A DNA stretch of 64,000 nucleotides from Porphyrobacter sp. LM 6 (GCF_001720465.1 NZ_CP017113.1:2046001-2110000), one strand, 5' to 3'; counted from the stretch's first letter, positions 10,587 through 20,878 are shown. The notes: a model not told the origin generated them from the letters alone. Numbers and translations are program-made.

Positions 10587-11392
10587 GCGCGATGAACAAG
10601 CTTGAGGAAATCTGCGCGACCAAGCGCGAGGAAGTCGCCGCGCGCAAACCCGCGACGACGCTGGCCGAACTCACCGCCGCTGCCGCCGCGCAAAGCGCGC
10701 CGCGCGGGTTCGAGGCGGCGCTGCGCGCGCGTGCCGCCAGCGGCTATGCCCTGATCGCCGAAATCAAGAAGGCCAGCCCGTCGAAGGGCCTGATCCGCGC
10801 CGATTTCCGCCCCGCCGATCACGCCGCAGCCTATCAGGCCGGGGGTGCCGCTTGCCTCTCCGTGCTCACCGACGCGCCCTATTTCCAGGGGCACGAGGAT
10901 TACCTCGTCGCCGCCCGCGCCGCCTGCAATCTGCCGGTGCTGCGCAAGGATTTCATGGTCGATCCGTGGCAATGCCTCGAAGCCCGCGCCATCGGGGCCG
11001 ATGCGATCCTGATCATCGTCGCCGCCCTAGAGGATAGCGCCATGGCCGAGATCGAGGCCGCCGCGCGCGAGCTTGGCATGGATGTACTGGTCGAAGTGCA
11101 TGACGAGGCGGAGATGGAGCGCGCCGCGCGGGTGCTGAAATCGCGCCTGATCGGGGTCAACAACCGCGACCTGAAAACCTTCACCACCAGCCTCGCCACC
11201 ACCGAACGCCTCGCCCCATTGGCGCCCGAAGGCACGCTGCTGGTCGGCGAGAGCGGGATCAACACCCATGCCGATTGCCAGCGGCTCGAAGCGGCAGGGG
11301 TTCGCACCTTCCTCGTCGGCGAAAGTCTGATGCGCGCTGACGATATTGCGAGTGCCACCCGCGCGCTGCTCGGCGCAGAACAGGCGGCATGA
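10583..11392 (+). CDS. trpC: indole-3-glycerol phosphate synthase
   Basis: Closes the indole ring in tryptophan synthesis. It has 269 aa and a beta/alpha barrel with [13 protein letters not shown] (catalytic Lys and phosphate site), [26 protein letters not shown] and VGESGI. It is the monofunctional form: no TrpF domain follows. The ATG at 10583 overlaps the trpD stop (ATGA); a second ATG lies three codons on. The stop overlaps moaC by 4 bp. trpF, trpB and trpA are not in this window. Confidence 0.96.
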   Translation: MSAMNKLEEICATKREEVAARKPATTLAELTAAAAAQSAPRGFEAALRARAASGYALIAEIKKASPSKGLIRADFRPADHAAAYQAGGAACLSVLTDAPYFQGHEDYLVAARAACNLPVLRKDFMVDPWQCLEARAIGADAILIIVAALEDSAMAEIEAAARELGMDVLVEVHDEAEMERAARVLKSRLIGVNNRDLKTFTTSLATTERLAPLAPEGTLLVGESGINTHADCQRLEAAGVRTFLVGESLMRADDIASATRALLGAEQAA

Positions 11393-11862
11393 GCAAGCTC
11401 ACGCACCTTGGCGAAGACGGCGCGGCGCGCATGGTCGATGTCGGCGGCAAGCCCGCCACGCCGCGGCGCGCTGTTGCATCCGGACGGATCACCATGTCTC
11501 CGCAAGTGCTGGAGGCGATCCGCGCAGGCAACGCCCCCAAGGGCGACGTGCTCGGGACGGCGCGCATCGCGGGTATCATGGCCGCCAAGCGCACCGGCGA
11601 TCTGATCCCGCTGTGCCACCCGCTCGGGCTCGAAGCGGTGAACATCGATTTCGATTACGAAGAGAGCGCCATCCGCGCCACCGCCACGGCCTCCCTCACC
11701 GGGCGCACGGGCGTCGAAATGGAGGCGATGACAGCGGTTTCTGTGGCACTCCTCACAATCTACGACATGGCCAAGGCGATCGACAAGGGCATGGTCATCG
11801 ACAGCATCCGCCTGATCGCCAAGAGCGGCGGCAAATCGGGCGACTGGAAAGCGCCTGAATGA
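11389..11862 (+). CDS. moaC: cyclic pyranopterin monophosphate synthase MoaC
   Basis: Second enzyme of molybdenum-cofactor synthesis, converting the MoaA product to cyclic pyranopterin monophosphate. It has 157 aa, with [18 protein letters not shown] near the start, [14 protein letters not shown] and [20 protein letters not shown] followed by the catalytic Lys-Asp segment AIDKGMVI. It is coupled to trpC and to moeA by ATGA overlaps. A trpC-moaC-moeA-lexA run is a recurring alphaproteobacterial arrangement. Confidence 0.96.
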   Translation: MSKLTHLGEDGAARMVDVGGKPATPRRAVASGRITMSPQVLEAIRAGNAPKGDVLGTARIAGIMAAKRTGDLIPLCHPLGLEAVNIDFDYEESAIRATATASLTGRTGVEMEAMTAVSVALLTIYDMAKAIDKGMVIDSIRLIAKSGGKSGDWKAPE

Positions 11863-13039
11863 CCGCACCGCTGTCACTGGAAGAGGCGCAGGCGCGGCTG
11901 CTCGCGCTCGCTCCGGTGCTTGGTTCAGAGCGTATCCCCGTCGAAACAGCGCTCGGCCGCGTGCTGGCCGAGGATGTCCATGCCGCGCGCACCCAGCCCC
12001 CGCCGATCTGTCCGCGATGGACGGCTATGCGCTGGGCGCCGGCGAAGGGCCTTGGACGCTCGTGGGCGAAAGCCGGGCCGGTACGCCGTTCCCAGGATCG
12101 CTGGGCGCGGGGCAATGCGCGCGGATATCGACCGGGGCAATCGTCCCTGACGGGGCGGACCGCGTGCTGCTCCAAGAAGATGCAGGCGTAGAGGGCGGCA
12201 TCGTCACCGCTACCGAATATCCGCCAGCAGGACGCCATATCCGCAGGCGCGGGTTCGATTTTGTCGAGGGCACCCGCCTGCTCACGCGCGGCACCCGTAT
12301 CAACGCTGGCCGCATCGCGCTGGCGCTGTCGGCAGGACGCGGCGAGGTCAGCGTGGCGCGGCGCGTCACTGTCGCGGTGTTGGACAGCGGGGACGAGCTC
12401 GCCGCCGATCCCGCCCACTGCCTCCCGCACCAGATCCCCGCCAGCAACGGCGCGATGATCGCGGCCATGCTCGCGCCTCTGGGGTGCGAGGTGCTGCGGC
12501 TTGGCCCGGTGGGCGATGACATGGCCGCGCTCGCTGGCGCGCTGGAGCGCGCCAAGGCGGCCGACATCCTCATTACTTCGGGCGGGGCATCGGTGGGCGA
12601 TCACGATCTGATCAAGCCCGCGCTCGCCGCTTGGGGCGCGGAAACCGCTTTCTGGAAGGTCGCGATCAAGCCGGGCAAGCCGCTGCTGGTGGCGACCAGA
12701 GGCCGGCAGGTGATCCTCGGCCTGCCGGGCAATCCGGTGTCGAGCTTTGTGACCGCCTTCCTCTTCGCCCTGCCGCTGGTGCGCGCGGCACAAGGCGATG
12801 CCGATCCGCTGCCGCGCAGCCTAACGATGCCCGCTGGAGAGGCCCTGCCCGCCATCGGCCCGCGCCGCGAATTCCTGCGCGCGGTGACCGATGGCGGCGC
12901 GGTGCGGCTGGCCGGATCGCAGGATTCCTCCGCTTTGAGTGCATTGGCCGCCGCCGATTGCCTGATCGACCGCCCTGCACATGCGCCGGCGGTGCCTGCG
13001 GGCGAACCGGTACGGGTGTTCCCGCTCCAGAATGGCTGA
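11859..13039 (+). pseudogene. moeA: molybdopterin molybdenumtransferase MoeA, broken by a 1-base frameshift
   Basis: MoeA inserts molybdate into adenylylated molybdopterin. The N-terminal part (from ATG 11859, [15 protein letters not shown] to about residue 46) and the remainder (MDGYALGAGE onward from 12017) are in different frames. The break falls at a run of five C at 11997-12001, exactly where the conserved (A/G)DxSAMDGYA motif should begin. Adding one C restores a continuous protein of about 393 aa, the normal MoeA length, with intact LITSGGASVGDHD and LGLPGNPVSSF. Everything else is undamaged, so this is either a sequencing error in a homopolymer or a very recent mutation. It overlaps moaC by 4 bp. 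Confidence 0.88.
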
Positions 13040-13094
13040 ACTCTGCGGCTTTGCCAGCGGGTGCGCTTGACTCGGCTATCAAGGTTGCCTACTT

Positions 13095-13109
13095 GTTCCT
13101 TGTTCGTTC
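13095..13109 (+). promoter_or_regulatory. LexA (SOS) operator upstream of lexA
   Basis: GTTC-N7-GTTC, the alphaproteobacterial LexA box, with a 7-base spacer, 138 bp before the lexA start. A TTGACT at 13067-13072 could be the -35 of the promoter it covers, but the matching -10 is poor. This implies autoregulation of lexA. Confidence 0.75.
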
Positions 13110-13247
13110 ACCTTATCGGTGCACGGCCCGTGCAGGCAAAGCACCGCTTTCCGTTCCGGCGAGTGGGTGCCTCTGGCAGCACGCAATGGGACTGGCACGG
13201 CAGAGCCGCGAAGCGCGGGCGTCGTGCGACCAAGGGAGTTGTGATCA

Positions 13248-13934
13248 ATGCTGACCGCCAAGCAGCACGAACTGATCCGTTTCATCCAGCAGCGGCTGGA
13301 AGAAACCGGGATTTCGCCGAGTTTCGAAGAAATGAAGGAAGCGCTCGATCTGAAGAGCAAGTCGGGCGTGCACCGCCTGATTTCCGCTCTGGAAGAACGC
13401 GGCTTCCTGCGCCGTCTGCCCAACCGTGCCCGTGCGCTCGAAGTGGTGCGCCAGCCCGAGGATGTGACGCCGGCGCGCGGCAATGCGGCGGCGGGTGGCA
13501 ATGTGGTCTCCATGCCCGCCCCCGCCCCGCGCGTGGCCGAAGCGGCGAACGATGTGATCGAACTGCCCTTGCACGGCCGGATTGCCGCAGGCGCGCCGAT
13601 CGAGGCGCTCGAAGGGCAGAGCACGCTGCCGGTGCCCGCTGCGCTGCTTGGCCCGGGCGAGCATTACGCGCTCGAGGTGTCGGGCGATTCGATGATCGAA
13701 GCCGGGATTTTCGACGGCGATTTCGCGCTGGTGCGGCGGACCAATACTGCGCGCGATGGCGAGATTGTGGTCGCGCTGGTGCGCGGCGAAGAAGCGACGC
13801 TCAAATATCTGCGCAAGGAAGGCGCGCAGGTGCGGCTCGATCCCGCCAACGCCGCCTATGATCCGCAATATTACCGCCCCGACGAGGTCGAGGTGCAGGG
13901 CAAGCTCGCAGGCCTGCTGCGGCGCTACCACTGA
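13248..13934 (+). CDS. lexA: SOS repressor LexA
   Basis: 228 aa transcriptional repressor of DNA-damage genes, with self-cleavage stimulated by RecA. The winged-helix DNA-binding domain is at residues 1-70 ([34 protein letters not shown]). A hinge of about 40 residues is rich in Ala/Pro. The S24 protease domain has the cleavage site Ala114-Gly115 in GRIAAGAP, nucleophile Ser148 in SGDSM and Lys186 in [15 protein letters not shown] lies 9 bases before the ATG. An operator of the expected class lies upstream. The gene is longer than the roughly 200 aa enterobacterial form because of the hinge, as in other alphaproteobacteria. Confidence 0.97.
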   Translation: MLTAKQHELIRFIQQRLEETGISPSFEEMKEALDLKSKSGVHRLISALEERGFLRRLPNRARALEVVRQPEDVTPARGNAAAGGNVVSMPAPAPRVAEAANDVIELPLHGRIAAGAPIEALEGQSTLPVPAALLGPGEHYALEVSGDSMIEAGIFDGDFALVRRTNTARDGEIVVALVRGEEATLKYLRKEGAQVRLDPANAAYDPQYYRPDEVEVQGKLAGLLRRYH

Positions 13935-13990
13935 TTGCAAATCGGGCCGGGGTCGGCCGTTTGAGACCACACCTGCGGTTTCTATCCGGC

Positions 13991-14053
13991 GTGGAACATT
14001 GACCCCGGCCTGTTTTTCTCGGACTTACATAGTGTTAGTCGAAAATGTTCCAC
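13991..14053. repeat. 10-bp perfect inverted repeat, arms 43 bp apart
   Basis: GTGGAACATT at 13991-14000 and its exact reverse complement AATGTTCCAC at 14044-14053, between lexA and comEC. Each arm contains GTGGAACA/TGTTCCAC, resembling half of a parS-like palindrome, but the halves are apart and in the wrong order for a normal site. Role unknown. Confidence 0.6.
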
Positions 14054-14067
14054 GAAAAGCGGTGATT

Positions 14068-14143
14068 TAGCCCGGTTTAGACCCCTTCTAGACCCCTGTT
14101 AGCCCCCCTCTAGACCCCCGCTAGCCCCCCCTTAGCCTCCGCC
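14068..14143. repeat. 11-bp C/G-rich tandem repeat, seven units
   Basis: TAG occurs at 14068, 14078, 14089, 14100, 14111, 14122 and 14133: one 10-base step and then five of exactly 11. Each unit is roughly TAG(A/C)CCCCYNY. The last unit includes the comEC stop codon. On the minus strand, the direction of comEC transcription, this gives five runs of four to seven G separated by 5-7 bases, a sequence able to form a G-quadruplex. No other tandem repeat like it was noticed in the window. Confidence 0.85.
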
Positions 14144-16420
14144 AGATGGCCGTTTGCGGTCGTTCTGGCCCGCCTTCCACCAGCCATGCGTCCCCTGGCT
14201 GTCGGCCACGCGGGTGATCGTCTGATCCTCCAGATTGATCGAAAGCCCCCCGCTCTCTTCCAGATAGCGGCGATCGGCCTTGAGCCAGCGCGGCTGGCAG
14301 GCGCGCGGCAGAAACCGCTCCGAAACGACAATATCCGCCCGCCCGCACGCCGCCGCCAAAGCCCGCTCCTCGACCTGCTCGCGCCCCCGCGCCAGCAGGA
14401 TCACCCAGTCGCGCCCACCCCGCCGGATGGTCATGACGCAGAACGCCGAAGAACAGCGCGCCCCCGGCCAATTGGCGAGGACTAGCGGCTCGCCCGCAAC
14501 CCCGGCGAGCTCCATCATATTGTCGCGGGTGTAGGTCGACCGGCTGTTATGCAGGGAGAGCAGATGGCGGGTTCCATCAGGTGCGCTCATTGTGATCCCC
14601 ACCTGCCGCCCGTCGCCGGCGACCAGCAGATCCGGGATCGGGGTCAGCGCCACCAGCCCGCTCGCCAGCACAACCGGCACAAGCCCCGCAAGTCGCACCC
14701 GTCCGCGCCATAGCGCCAGCCACAAGCCGCCGAGCGCAAACAGCGCAATCGCCCACCCGCTAATCTGCGGCATCAGCCGCACCGCGCCCGCCTGCGCCGC
14801 AGTGAAATGGGCGATCCCCAAGAGCAGCGCGAGCGAGCGCTCGACCAGCCACCACGCCGGCGCACCCGCTCCCACGGTATCCAGCGCGAGGGCCAGCGCG
14901 ATCAGCGGCATCGAGACGAAGGTCACCAGCGGGATCGCCACCACATTCGCCACCGCGCCGTAAAGCCCCGCACGGTGGAAGTGGAACAGCACCACCGGCA
15001 TCAGCGCGAGTTCGATCACCACACCGGTCACAAACAGCATCACGACGCGCCGACCCATCCGCGCCGCCCATGGCTCGTCGCGCGGGGCAAGGAAGGCCCG
15101 TACTGGCGCACTGGTGGAGACCGCGATGATCGCCAGCACCGCGGCAAAGCTCATCTGAAAACTCGGGCCGATGGCGCTTTCGGGCCACAGCAGCAACACC
15201 ACGCCGGCGGCAACCGCGACCATCCGCAACGACAAGGCCTCGCGTCCGAGCATCAGAGCGCCAAGCACCAGCAGGGCGGCGACACAGCTGCGGACTGTCG
15301 GCACCTCCGCGCCGGTAAGCAAGGTATAGCCGATCCCCGCAACCGCCGCGCTCGCGGCCGCGACGATCGGCAGTCGCACCCGCAAGGCGAGCGCAGGCCA
15401 CAGCGCAAGGAGCCGCAGCACCACCACATAGGCTGCCGCAATCACCGCGCTGACGTGGAGCCCGCTGATCGACAGGAGATGCGTCAGACCCGCATCGCGC
15501 ATCGCGATCTGGTCAGTCTCGCTGATGCTGCCCCTATCCCCGCTGGCAAACGCGGCCGCGATTGTGCCTGCCGATCCCTCCACTCGGAAACGCACATGGG
15601 CCGCCAGCGCGCGCTGAATCTTGGCCAAGGAACCGGCGTCCGGCGCAGATTTGATAATCTCGACAGGCCCCACCGCGCTTCCGGTCGCGGCAAGGCCCTT
15701 GAACCATGCGGCACGGGCAAAATCATAGGCCCCTGGCAGCATTGGCGGAGCGGGCGGCATCAGCCGCGCCCGAAGCCGGACAGTGGCGCCCTCGCCCAGC
15801 GTCGTCGGAACACCCTCGGGTCCGAACGCGTCAAGCGGAACATTGACCCGGACTTTGCGCGCCGTCCCACTTTCAGCGTCGCGCACGGCCAGCGTCAGTC
15901 GCAAGCGTCCTTCGGCAGGTTCATCCTCGCGTTCGAGCACGGTCCCGTGAAGTTGAGAGAAGGAAGGCCGCGCGATCGGTTCGGCCCCCACAATCGCCGA
16001 ACGTGCCCAGATCACGCCGACACCGAGCGCGAACACCAGTCCGGCCGCGATCACCGCCATCCGAAGATTGCCCCGCGTCTCGTCGGCGAGGCTGCCAAGC
16101 GGCCACACGGCCAAGGCGCCGAGCGCCGCGAGCACTCCCCCGGCCATCGCCGCGCACCATTGCCATGGCCCCGGCAAAGCGAACCACGCCAGAATGCCGC
16201 TCGCAAACACCACCGCCAGCCATGGGGCACGATCAAATCCCGATTGGGCGAGGAAAGCCTCGGCTGCATCCGCCATACGGGTTCCGGGTGAAGAGCCGCC
16301 TGCGCCGCTGCCGATGCTGGACATTGGCCCTGCGTCCTGCCAAGGGCGCGGCATTGCTCCGCCAGCGGCGTCGCTGCCGCCCGGATCGTCCCCCATCGGA
16401 ATGAGCGGCACATCGCGCAT
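14132..16420 (-). CDS. ComEC/Rec2 family competence DNA-uptake channel
   Basis: 762-aa polytopic membrane protein that, in naturally competent bacteria, forms the inner-membrane channel for DNA. The N-terminal region has a pair of membrane helices (about 60-130) and a soluble DUF4131-type domain, then the multi-helix competence domain with the signature [13 protein letters not shown]. The C-terminal metallo-beta-lactamase-like part is short and lacks clear metal ligands, as in many sphingomonads. Several upstream Met codons make the start uncertain. It is convergent with lexA and divergent from gltX, 65 bp apart. It ends in the tandem repeat. Confidence 0.88.
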   Translation of the reverse strand: MRDVPLIPMGDDPGGSDAAGGAMPRPWQDAGPMSSIGSGAGGSSPGTRMADAAEAFLAQSGFDRAPWLAVVFASGILAWFALPGPWQWCAAMAGGVLAALGALAVWPLGSLADETRGNLRMAVIAAGLVFALGVGVIWARSAIVGAEPIARPSFSQLHGTVLEREDEPAEGRLRLTLAVRDAESGTARKVRVNVPLDAFGPEGVPTTLGEGATVRLRARLMPPAPPMLPGAYDFARAAWFKGLAATGSAVGPVEIIKSAPDAGSLAKIQRALAAHVRFRVEGSAGTIAAAFASGDRGSISETDQIAMRDAGLTHLLSISGLHVSAVIAAAYVVVLRLLALWPALALRVRLPIVAAASAAVAGIGYTLLTGAEVPTVRSCVAALLVLGALMLGREALSLRMVAVAAGVVLLLWPESAIGPSFQMSFAAVLAIIAVSTSAPVRAFLAPRDEPWAARMGRRVVMLFVTGVVIELALMPVVLFHFHRAGLYGAVANVVAIPLVTFVSMPLIALALALDTVGAGAPAWWLVERSLALLLGIAHFTAAQAGAVRLMPQISGWAIALFALGGLWLALWRGRVRLAGLVPVVLASGLVALTPIPDLLVAGDGRQVGITMSAPDGTRHLLSLHNSRSTYTRDNMMELAGVAGEPLVLANWPGARCSSAFCVMTIRRGGRDWVILLARGREQVEERALAAACGRADIVVSERFLPRACQPRWLKADRRYLEESGGLSINLEDQTITRVADSQGTHGWWKAGQNDRKRPSGGG

Positions 16421-16485
16421 CGGCTTGTCCCCCCGACAGCCTGATCATCGCCAAGCCGCTCAAAGTGAACAGGAAGTCATCGTTC

Positions 16486-17922
16486 ATGGCAAGCGAAAGC
16501 AGCACGGACAGCACTGGCACCACCGGCGGCGTCGTCACCCGCTTCGCGCCCTCGCCCACCGGCTATCTGCATATCGGCGGGGCGCGCACAGCGCTGTTCA
16601 ACTGGCTCTACGCCCGCCACCACGGCGGACGCGTGCTGCTGCGGATCGAAGATACCGACCGCAAGCGCTCCACCCAGGATGCGATCGACGCCATCATCGA
16701 AGGGCTCGATTGGCTCGGGCTCGATTTCGATGCCCCGCCGCTGTTCCAGTCCGACCGCGCCGAACGCCATGCCGAAGTCGCGTGGCAGCTGCTCAAGGCC
16801 GGCCATGCCTACAAGTGCTTTGCCACGCCTGAAGAGCTTGAGGCCATGCGCGAGGAGCAGCGCGCGAACAAGAAGCCGCTGCGCTATGACGGGCGCTGGC
16901 GCGATCGCGATCCTGCCGAAGCGCCCGCAGGCGCGCCCTTCACCATCCGGATCAAGACGGCCAACGAAGGCGAGACCACCATACACGACCGGGTGCAGGG
17001 CGCGGTGACGGTGAAGAACGAGGAAATCGACGACTACATCATCCTGCGTGCAGACGGGACGCCGACCTATATGCTCGCGGTCGTGGTCGACGATCACGAC
17101 ATGGGTGTGACCCATGTGATCCGCGGCGATGATCACCTAAACAACGCCTTCCGCCAGCTGCCGATCATCCGCGCGATGAACGATATAGAGGGCAACTGGC
17201 CCGATCCAATCTACGCCCACATCCCGCTGATCCACGGATCGGACGGCGCCAAGCTGTCCAAGCGCCACGGCGCGCTGGGTGTCGAGGCCTATCGTGACGA
17301 GTTCGGCATCCTGCCCGAAGCGCTGTTCAACTATCTGCTGCGTCTGGGCTGGGGCCACGGCGACCGCGAGGAGATCACGCGCGAGGAAGCCATCGGGCTG
17401 TTCGATCTCGACGGCGTGGGCAAGAGCCCCTCGCGCTTCGACCTCAAGAAGCTCGAGAATCTCAACGGCCACTACCTGCGCGAGGCCGACGATGCGCGCC
17501 TGGCGGCACTGGTTGCGGCCCGGATCGGCGAAACGGCCGACGAAGCACTGCTCACCCGCGCCATGCCGGTACTCAAGGTGCGCGCCAAGAACGTCAATGA
17601 AATCACTGAAGGCGCGGCATTTCTGTTTGCCAAGCGCCCGCTTGCAATGACGGAGAAGGCGGCCGAGCTGCTCGAAGGCGAAGCACGCACCATCTTGCGC
17701 AGCATTTGCACCGCACTTGCAGCGCAAAACGACTGGACAAGCGAGGCACTCGAAGCCACTACGAAGGCGCTTGCGGAGGAGCTTGGATTGGGTCTCGGCA
17801 AGCTGGCGCAGCCGATGCGCGCGGCGCTGACCGGGACGACCACATCACCCGGGATTTTCGATGTTCTGGTCCTTCTGGGCCGGGACGAAGCTCTCGCTCG
17901 GCTCGACGCGCAGGCTGCGTGA
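16486..17922 (+). CDS. gltX: glutamyl-tRNA synthetase
   Basis: Charges tRNA-Glu in the cytoplasm; 478 aa. Class I synthetase with the HIGH-type motif [12 protein letters not shown] at residues 29-40 and the KMSKS-type motif [10 protein letters not shown] near residue 256. The C-terminal anticodon-binding helical domain follows from about residue 330. AGGA at 16471 supports the ATG at 16486 over an in-frame ATG 7 codons earlier. The next gene, gltA, starts 41 bp downstream. Whether it also charges tRNA-Gln (with GatCAB) cannot be decided here. Confidence 0.96.
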   Translation: MASESSTDSTGTTGGVVTRFAPSPTGYLHIGGARTALFNWLYARHHGGRVLLRIEDTDRKRSTQDAIDAIIEGLDWLGLDFDAPPLFQSDRAERHAEVAWQLLKAGHAYKCFATPEELEAMREEQRANKKPLRYDGRWRDRDPAEAPAGAPFTIRIKTANEGETTIHDRVQGAVTVKNEEIDDYIILRADGTPTYMLAVVVDDHDMGVTHVIRGDDHLNNAFRQLPIIRAMNDIEGNWPDPIYAHIPLIHGSDGAKLSKRHGALGVEAYRDEFGILPEALFNYLLRLGWGHGDREEITREEAIGLFDLDGVGKSPSRFDLKKLENLNGHYLREADDARLAALVAARIGETADEALLTRAMPVLKVRAKNVNEITEGAAFLFAKRPLAMTEKAAELLEGEARTILRSICTALAAQNDWTSEALEATTKALAEELGLGLGKLAQPMRAALTGTTTSPGIFDVLVLLGRDEALARLDAQAA

Positions 17923-17963
17923 CGCCGCGGGCGATAGCAGGGATTATGGACAGGAGATAGATC

Positions 17964-19250
17964 TTGGCAGACAAGACGGCGAAACTCGAAATCGGCGGGA
18001 AGACTTTCGATTATCCGGTGCTCGAAGGCAGCACCGGCCCGGACGTGATCGACATCCGCAAGCTCTACGCACAGACGGGCGCGTTCACCTTCGACCCCGG
18101 CTTCACCTCGACCGCGAGCTGCGAAAGCGCGCTGACGTACATCGATGGTGATGAGGGCGTGCTGCTCCACCGCGGCTATCCTATCGGGCAGCTGGCCGAA
18201 GATTCGAGCTTCATGGAAGTCAGCTACCTGCTGCTCAACGGCGAACTGCCGAGCCAGCAGGAACTCGCAGACTTCACCTACACCATCACCCGCCACACCA
18301 TGCTGCACGAGCAGCTGATGACCTTCTATCGCGGCTTCCGCCGTGACGCGCACCCGATGGCGGTGATGTGCGGCGTGGTTGGCGCGCTGTCGGCGTTCTA
18401 CCATGACAGCACCGACATTTCCGATCCGCAGCAGCGCATGATCGCATCGCACCGACTGATCGCGAAGATGCCGACGATCGCGGCGATGGCCTACAAGTAT
18501 TCGGTCGGCCAGCCCTTCATGTATCCGGACAACAAGCTGTCCTATACCGGCAACTTCCTGCGCATGACCTTCGGCGTTCCGGCCGAAGAGTACGAGGTGA
18601 TCCCGGCGGTGGAACGCGCGATGGACCGGATCTTCATCCTCCATGCCGACCACGAGCAGAACGCCTCGACCTCGACCGTGCGTCTTGCAGGGTCCTCGGG
18701 CGCGAACCCGTTTGCCTGCATCGCGGCCGGCATCGCCTGCCTATGGGGCCCGGCGCATGGCGGCGCGAACGAGGCCGCCCTCAACATGCTCAAGGAAATC
18801 GGGACGCCCGACAAGATTCCGCACTACATTGAGCGTGCCAAGGACAAGAACGATCCGTTCCGCCTGATGGGCTTCGGTCACCGCGTATACAAGAACTACG
18901 ATCCGCGGGCGACCGTGATGCAGAAGACCGTGCGCGAGGTGTTCGACGCGCTCAAGGTCACCGATCCGCTGTTCGAAACCGCGCTGCGGCTCGAAGAGAT
19001 CGCGCTCAACGATCCCTATTTCATCGAGAAGAAGCTGTTCCCGAACGTCGATTTCTATTCGGGCATCATCCTCTCGGCGATCGGCTTCCCGACCACCATG
19101 TTCACCGCGCTGTTCGCGCTCGCCCGCACCGTGGGCTGGGTGGCCCAGTGGAACGAAATGATTTCGGACCCCGGCCAGAAGATCGGTCGTCCGCGCCAGC
19201 TCTATACCGGCCCGACCCAGCGCGACTATGTTCCGCTGAGCCAGCGCTAA
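17964..19250 (+). CDS. gltA: citrate synthase
   Basis: Condenses acetyl-CoA and oxaloacetate, the entry step of the TCA cycle. It has 428 aa, the Gram-negative hexameric class. Motifs: [14 protein letters not shown], the catalytic-His region [27 protein letters not shown] and [15 protein letters not shown]. The start is TTG at 17964, 7 bases after AGGAG; it yields the family-standard [10 protein letters not shown]-terminus, and no in-frame ATG fits. The use of TTG may limit translation. It probably shares a transcript with gltX. Confidence 0.96.
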   Translation: MADKTAKLEIGGKTFDYPVLEGSTGPDVIDIRKLYAQTGAFTFDPGFTSTASCESALTYIDGDEGVLLHRGYPIGQLAEDSSFMEVSYLLLNGELPSQQELADFTYTITRHTMLHEQLMTFYRGFRRDAHPMAVMCGVVGALSAFYHDSTDISDPQQRMIASHRLIAKMPTIAAMAYKYSVGQPFMYPDNKLSYTGNFLRMTFGVPAEEYEVIPAVERAMDRIFILHADHEQNASTSTVRLAGSSGANPFACIAAGIACLWGPAHGGANEAALNMLKEIGTPDKIPHYIERAKDKNDPFRLMGFGHRVYKNYDPRATVMQKTVREVFDALKVTDPLFETALRLEEIALNDPYFIEKKLFPNVDFYSGIILSAIGFPTTMFTALFALARTVGWVAQWNEMISDPGQKIGRPRQLYTGPTQRDYVPLSQR

Positions 19251-19263
19251 GCGAGCTTTCCCG

Positions 19264-19452
19264 ATGGTGCTCAGAGTGATTGGCGGTGTGCTGATCGTGC
19301 TGGGCACCATCTGGGCTCTACAGGGCCTTGGCCTGCTGACCTGGCCTGCGGAAAGCTTCATGCTCGCGCGCCGCGAATGGGCGCTTTACGGGGCGATCAC
19401 TGCAGCTATCGGAGCTTTGGTGGTGTGGCTCGGTCGTCCGCGCGGCGGCTGA
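19264..19452 (+). CDS. small membrane protein, unknown function
   Basis: 62 aa with two hydrophobic segments (about residues 4-26 and 40-56) and an intervening SFMLARREWALYG. I do not know a function; the pattern (helix, G-L-x-x-W-P-x-x-SFM, Trp, helix) resembles small conserved inner-membrane proteins of alphaproteobacteria. It begins 13 bp after gltA, probably in the same transcript, and is convergent with the kinase-like gene, ending 7 bp from its stop. Confidence 0.6.
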   Translation: MVLRVIGGVLIVLGTIWALQGLGLLTWPAESFMLARREWALYGAITAAIGALVVWLGRPRGG

Positions 19453-19459
19453 CGCGCAG

Positions 19460-20878
19460 CTATTGCTGCGCGGGCAGTTCAAGCCGGAACAGCGCCCCGC
19501 CCCCTTCGGCGCTGGTGACTGTCAGAGTGCCACCCATTGCTTCGGCCAGTCGCCGCGAGATGAACAGGCCTAGGCCTGATCCCTTGTCCTTGCCGCCGTC
19601 ACTGTCCCGCCCCAGGCGTTCGAACTTGTCGAAGATGCGGCTGGCCTGCTCGGGCGTTACGCCCGGGCCTTCATCCGCGACGCTCACCGCCACCTGACCC
19701 GACGCCATCCGTTCAGTAGCGATCCGCACGGTGCTGCCCGCCGGCGAATAGGCGATCGCATTTCCGATGAGGTTGATGAGGATCTGCAGCACCCGGCGGA
19801 ATTCGGCGATCGCGATAGTTTCCCCCGAGGCGGCAACCATTTCGAGCACCGTATCGCGGTTCTGCGCCCGTACGCCGAGAATGCCTGCGGCCCGCGTCGC
19901 CGCATCGGCAAGATCGACCGGTTCGCGCGCAGTGGCAAAGCCCGGGGTCTCGACGACTTCGAGATCGGCCAGATCATCGAGCATCGCGGACAGGTGCTGC
20001 CCGGCGCTTGCGATTGTTCCGGCATATTCGCTGTATTCATCACGGAGCGGCCCCGCGAGGCGCGCGCGGATGGTTTCGGCATTGGCGATGATGCGGGCGA
20101 TCGGCTGGCGAAGCACCGGCGTGAGCGCCGAGCCAATCAGCCGCGTGGGAGAGGCATCCCCGCTCCCTGCTCCCTCGTCCGGTCCTTGCGATGCACCTGC
20201 AACCAGCGGCTCCTCGGCAATCAGCAAGAGCTCAAAGCCGGCCGGGCTGTGCACGTCCGGGCCGAGCGGGATCAGGCGAATGCGCCAGTTACGCCGCGAT
20301 CCGGCAAATCGGCACAAGGTGCCATCGAGCAGCCGCCAGTGAAGCGACTGATGATGACTGACTGCTGCCAGTTCGACAAGATCGCTCCAGGGGATTCCCG
20401 GCTGTGCCAGCGCCGCGGCCTGAAGCTCTGCGGCATCGGTCGCAAGCGTGCTCAGCACTTGCACCCGCTGCTGCGCATCGAGCCGGGCACTGACTTCCGC
20501 AGTGGCCCGGTCAATCGCGTCCATCGTTTCGGCCAATTCACGACTGCCGGGTGCCGCGAGCGCGCTGCGCTGCCAGTTCTCGACCAGCAATTCGCATCCC
20601 CCACCTTCCGCTTCGCCTAGCGGATGGATGCGTACAAAGCCGCTCACCAAGGATTCGCCGTCAAAGGCGGTGAAATTGCGCGCCAGCTTCAGGCCCATGC
20701 GGCGCGATTGCTGCACGAGGGCAAGCAGCTCGGGAATGGCCAGCGTGCCGGGCACATCGCCGCCGCATCGCTCCTGAAGTTCCGCGAGCGCCTCGTCAGC
20801 GCTCAGCAGATGATCACGCGCGTCGGTCAGTCCGCACGCGCCCAAGAGGTTTTCGTGGCGATCCATGACGCGGCTCAC
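19460..20878 (-). CDS. soluble histidine-kinase-like protein without the phospho-accepting His
   Basis: 472 aa, no membrane helix, so cytoplasmic. The N-terminal 225 residues are of unknown type (a PAS-like fold is possible over 160-225). The dimerisation helix aligns as ALTPVLRQPIARIIANAE (251-268): where kinases have H-E-L-R-x-P, this one has P254-V-L-R-x-P, so the His is replaced by Pro. The ATP-binding domain looks intact: N-box Asn373 (NLIGNAIAYSP), DEGPG at 402-406 and GSGLGL at 433-438. It starts at GTG 20878, overlapping the upstream stop by 4 bp. It may be a pseudokinase or regulator, in the manner of DivL. The name histidine kinase would mislead. Confidence 0.85.
   Translation of the reverse strand: MSRVMDRHENLLGACGLTDARDHLLSADEALAELQERCGGDVPGTLAIPELLALVQQSRRMGLKLARNFTAFDGESLVSGFVRIHPLGEAEGGGCELLVENWQRSALAAPGSRELAETMDAIDRATAEVSARLDAQQRVQVLSTLATDAAELQAAALAQPGIPWSDLVELAAVSHHQSLHWRLLDGTLCRFAGSRRNWRIRLIPLGPDVHSPAGFELLLIAEEPLVAGASQGPDEGAGSGDASPTRLIGSALTPVLRQPIARIIANAETIRARLAGPLRDEYSEYAGTIASAGQHLSAMLDDLADLEVVETPGFATAREPVDLADAATRAAGILGVRAQNRDTVLEMVAASGETIAIAEFRRVLQILINLIGNAIAYSPAGSTVRIATERMASGQVAVSVADEGPGVTPEQASRIFDKFERLGRDSDGGKDKGSGLGLFISRRLAEAMGGTLTVTSAEGGGALFRLELPAQQ

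Noticed and set aside
11990..12020. Programmed frameshift in moeA
   Set aside because: No X-XXY-YYZ slippery heptamer and no evident stimulatory structure; MoeA is not known to use frameshifting. A deletion or base-call error is simpler.
14068..14143. CRISPR array
   Set aside because: Repeat units are 11 bp with no spacers, far shorter than CRISPR repeats, and no cas genes are present.
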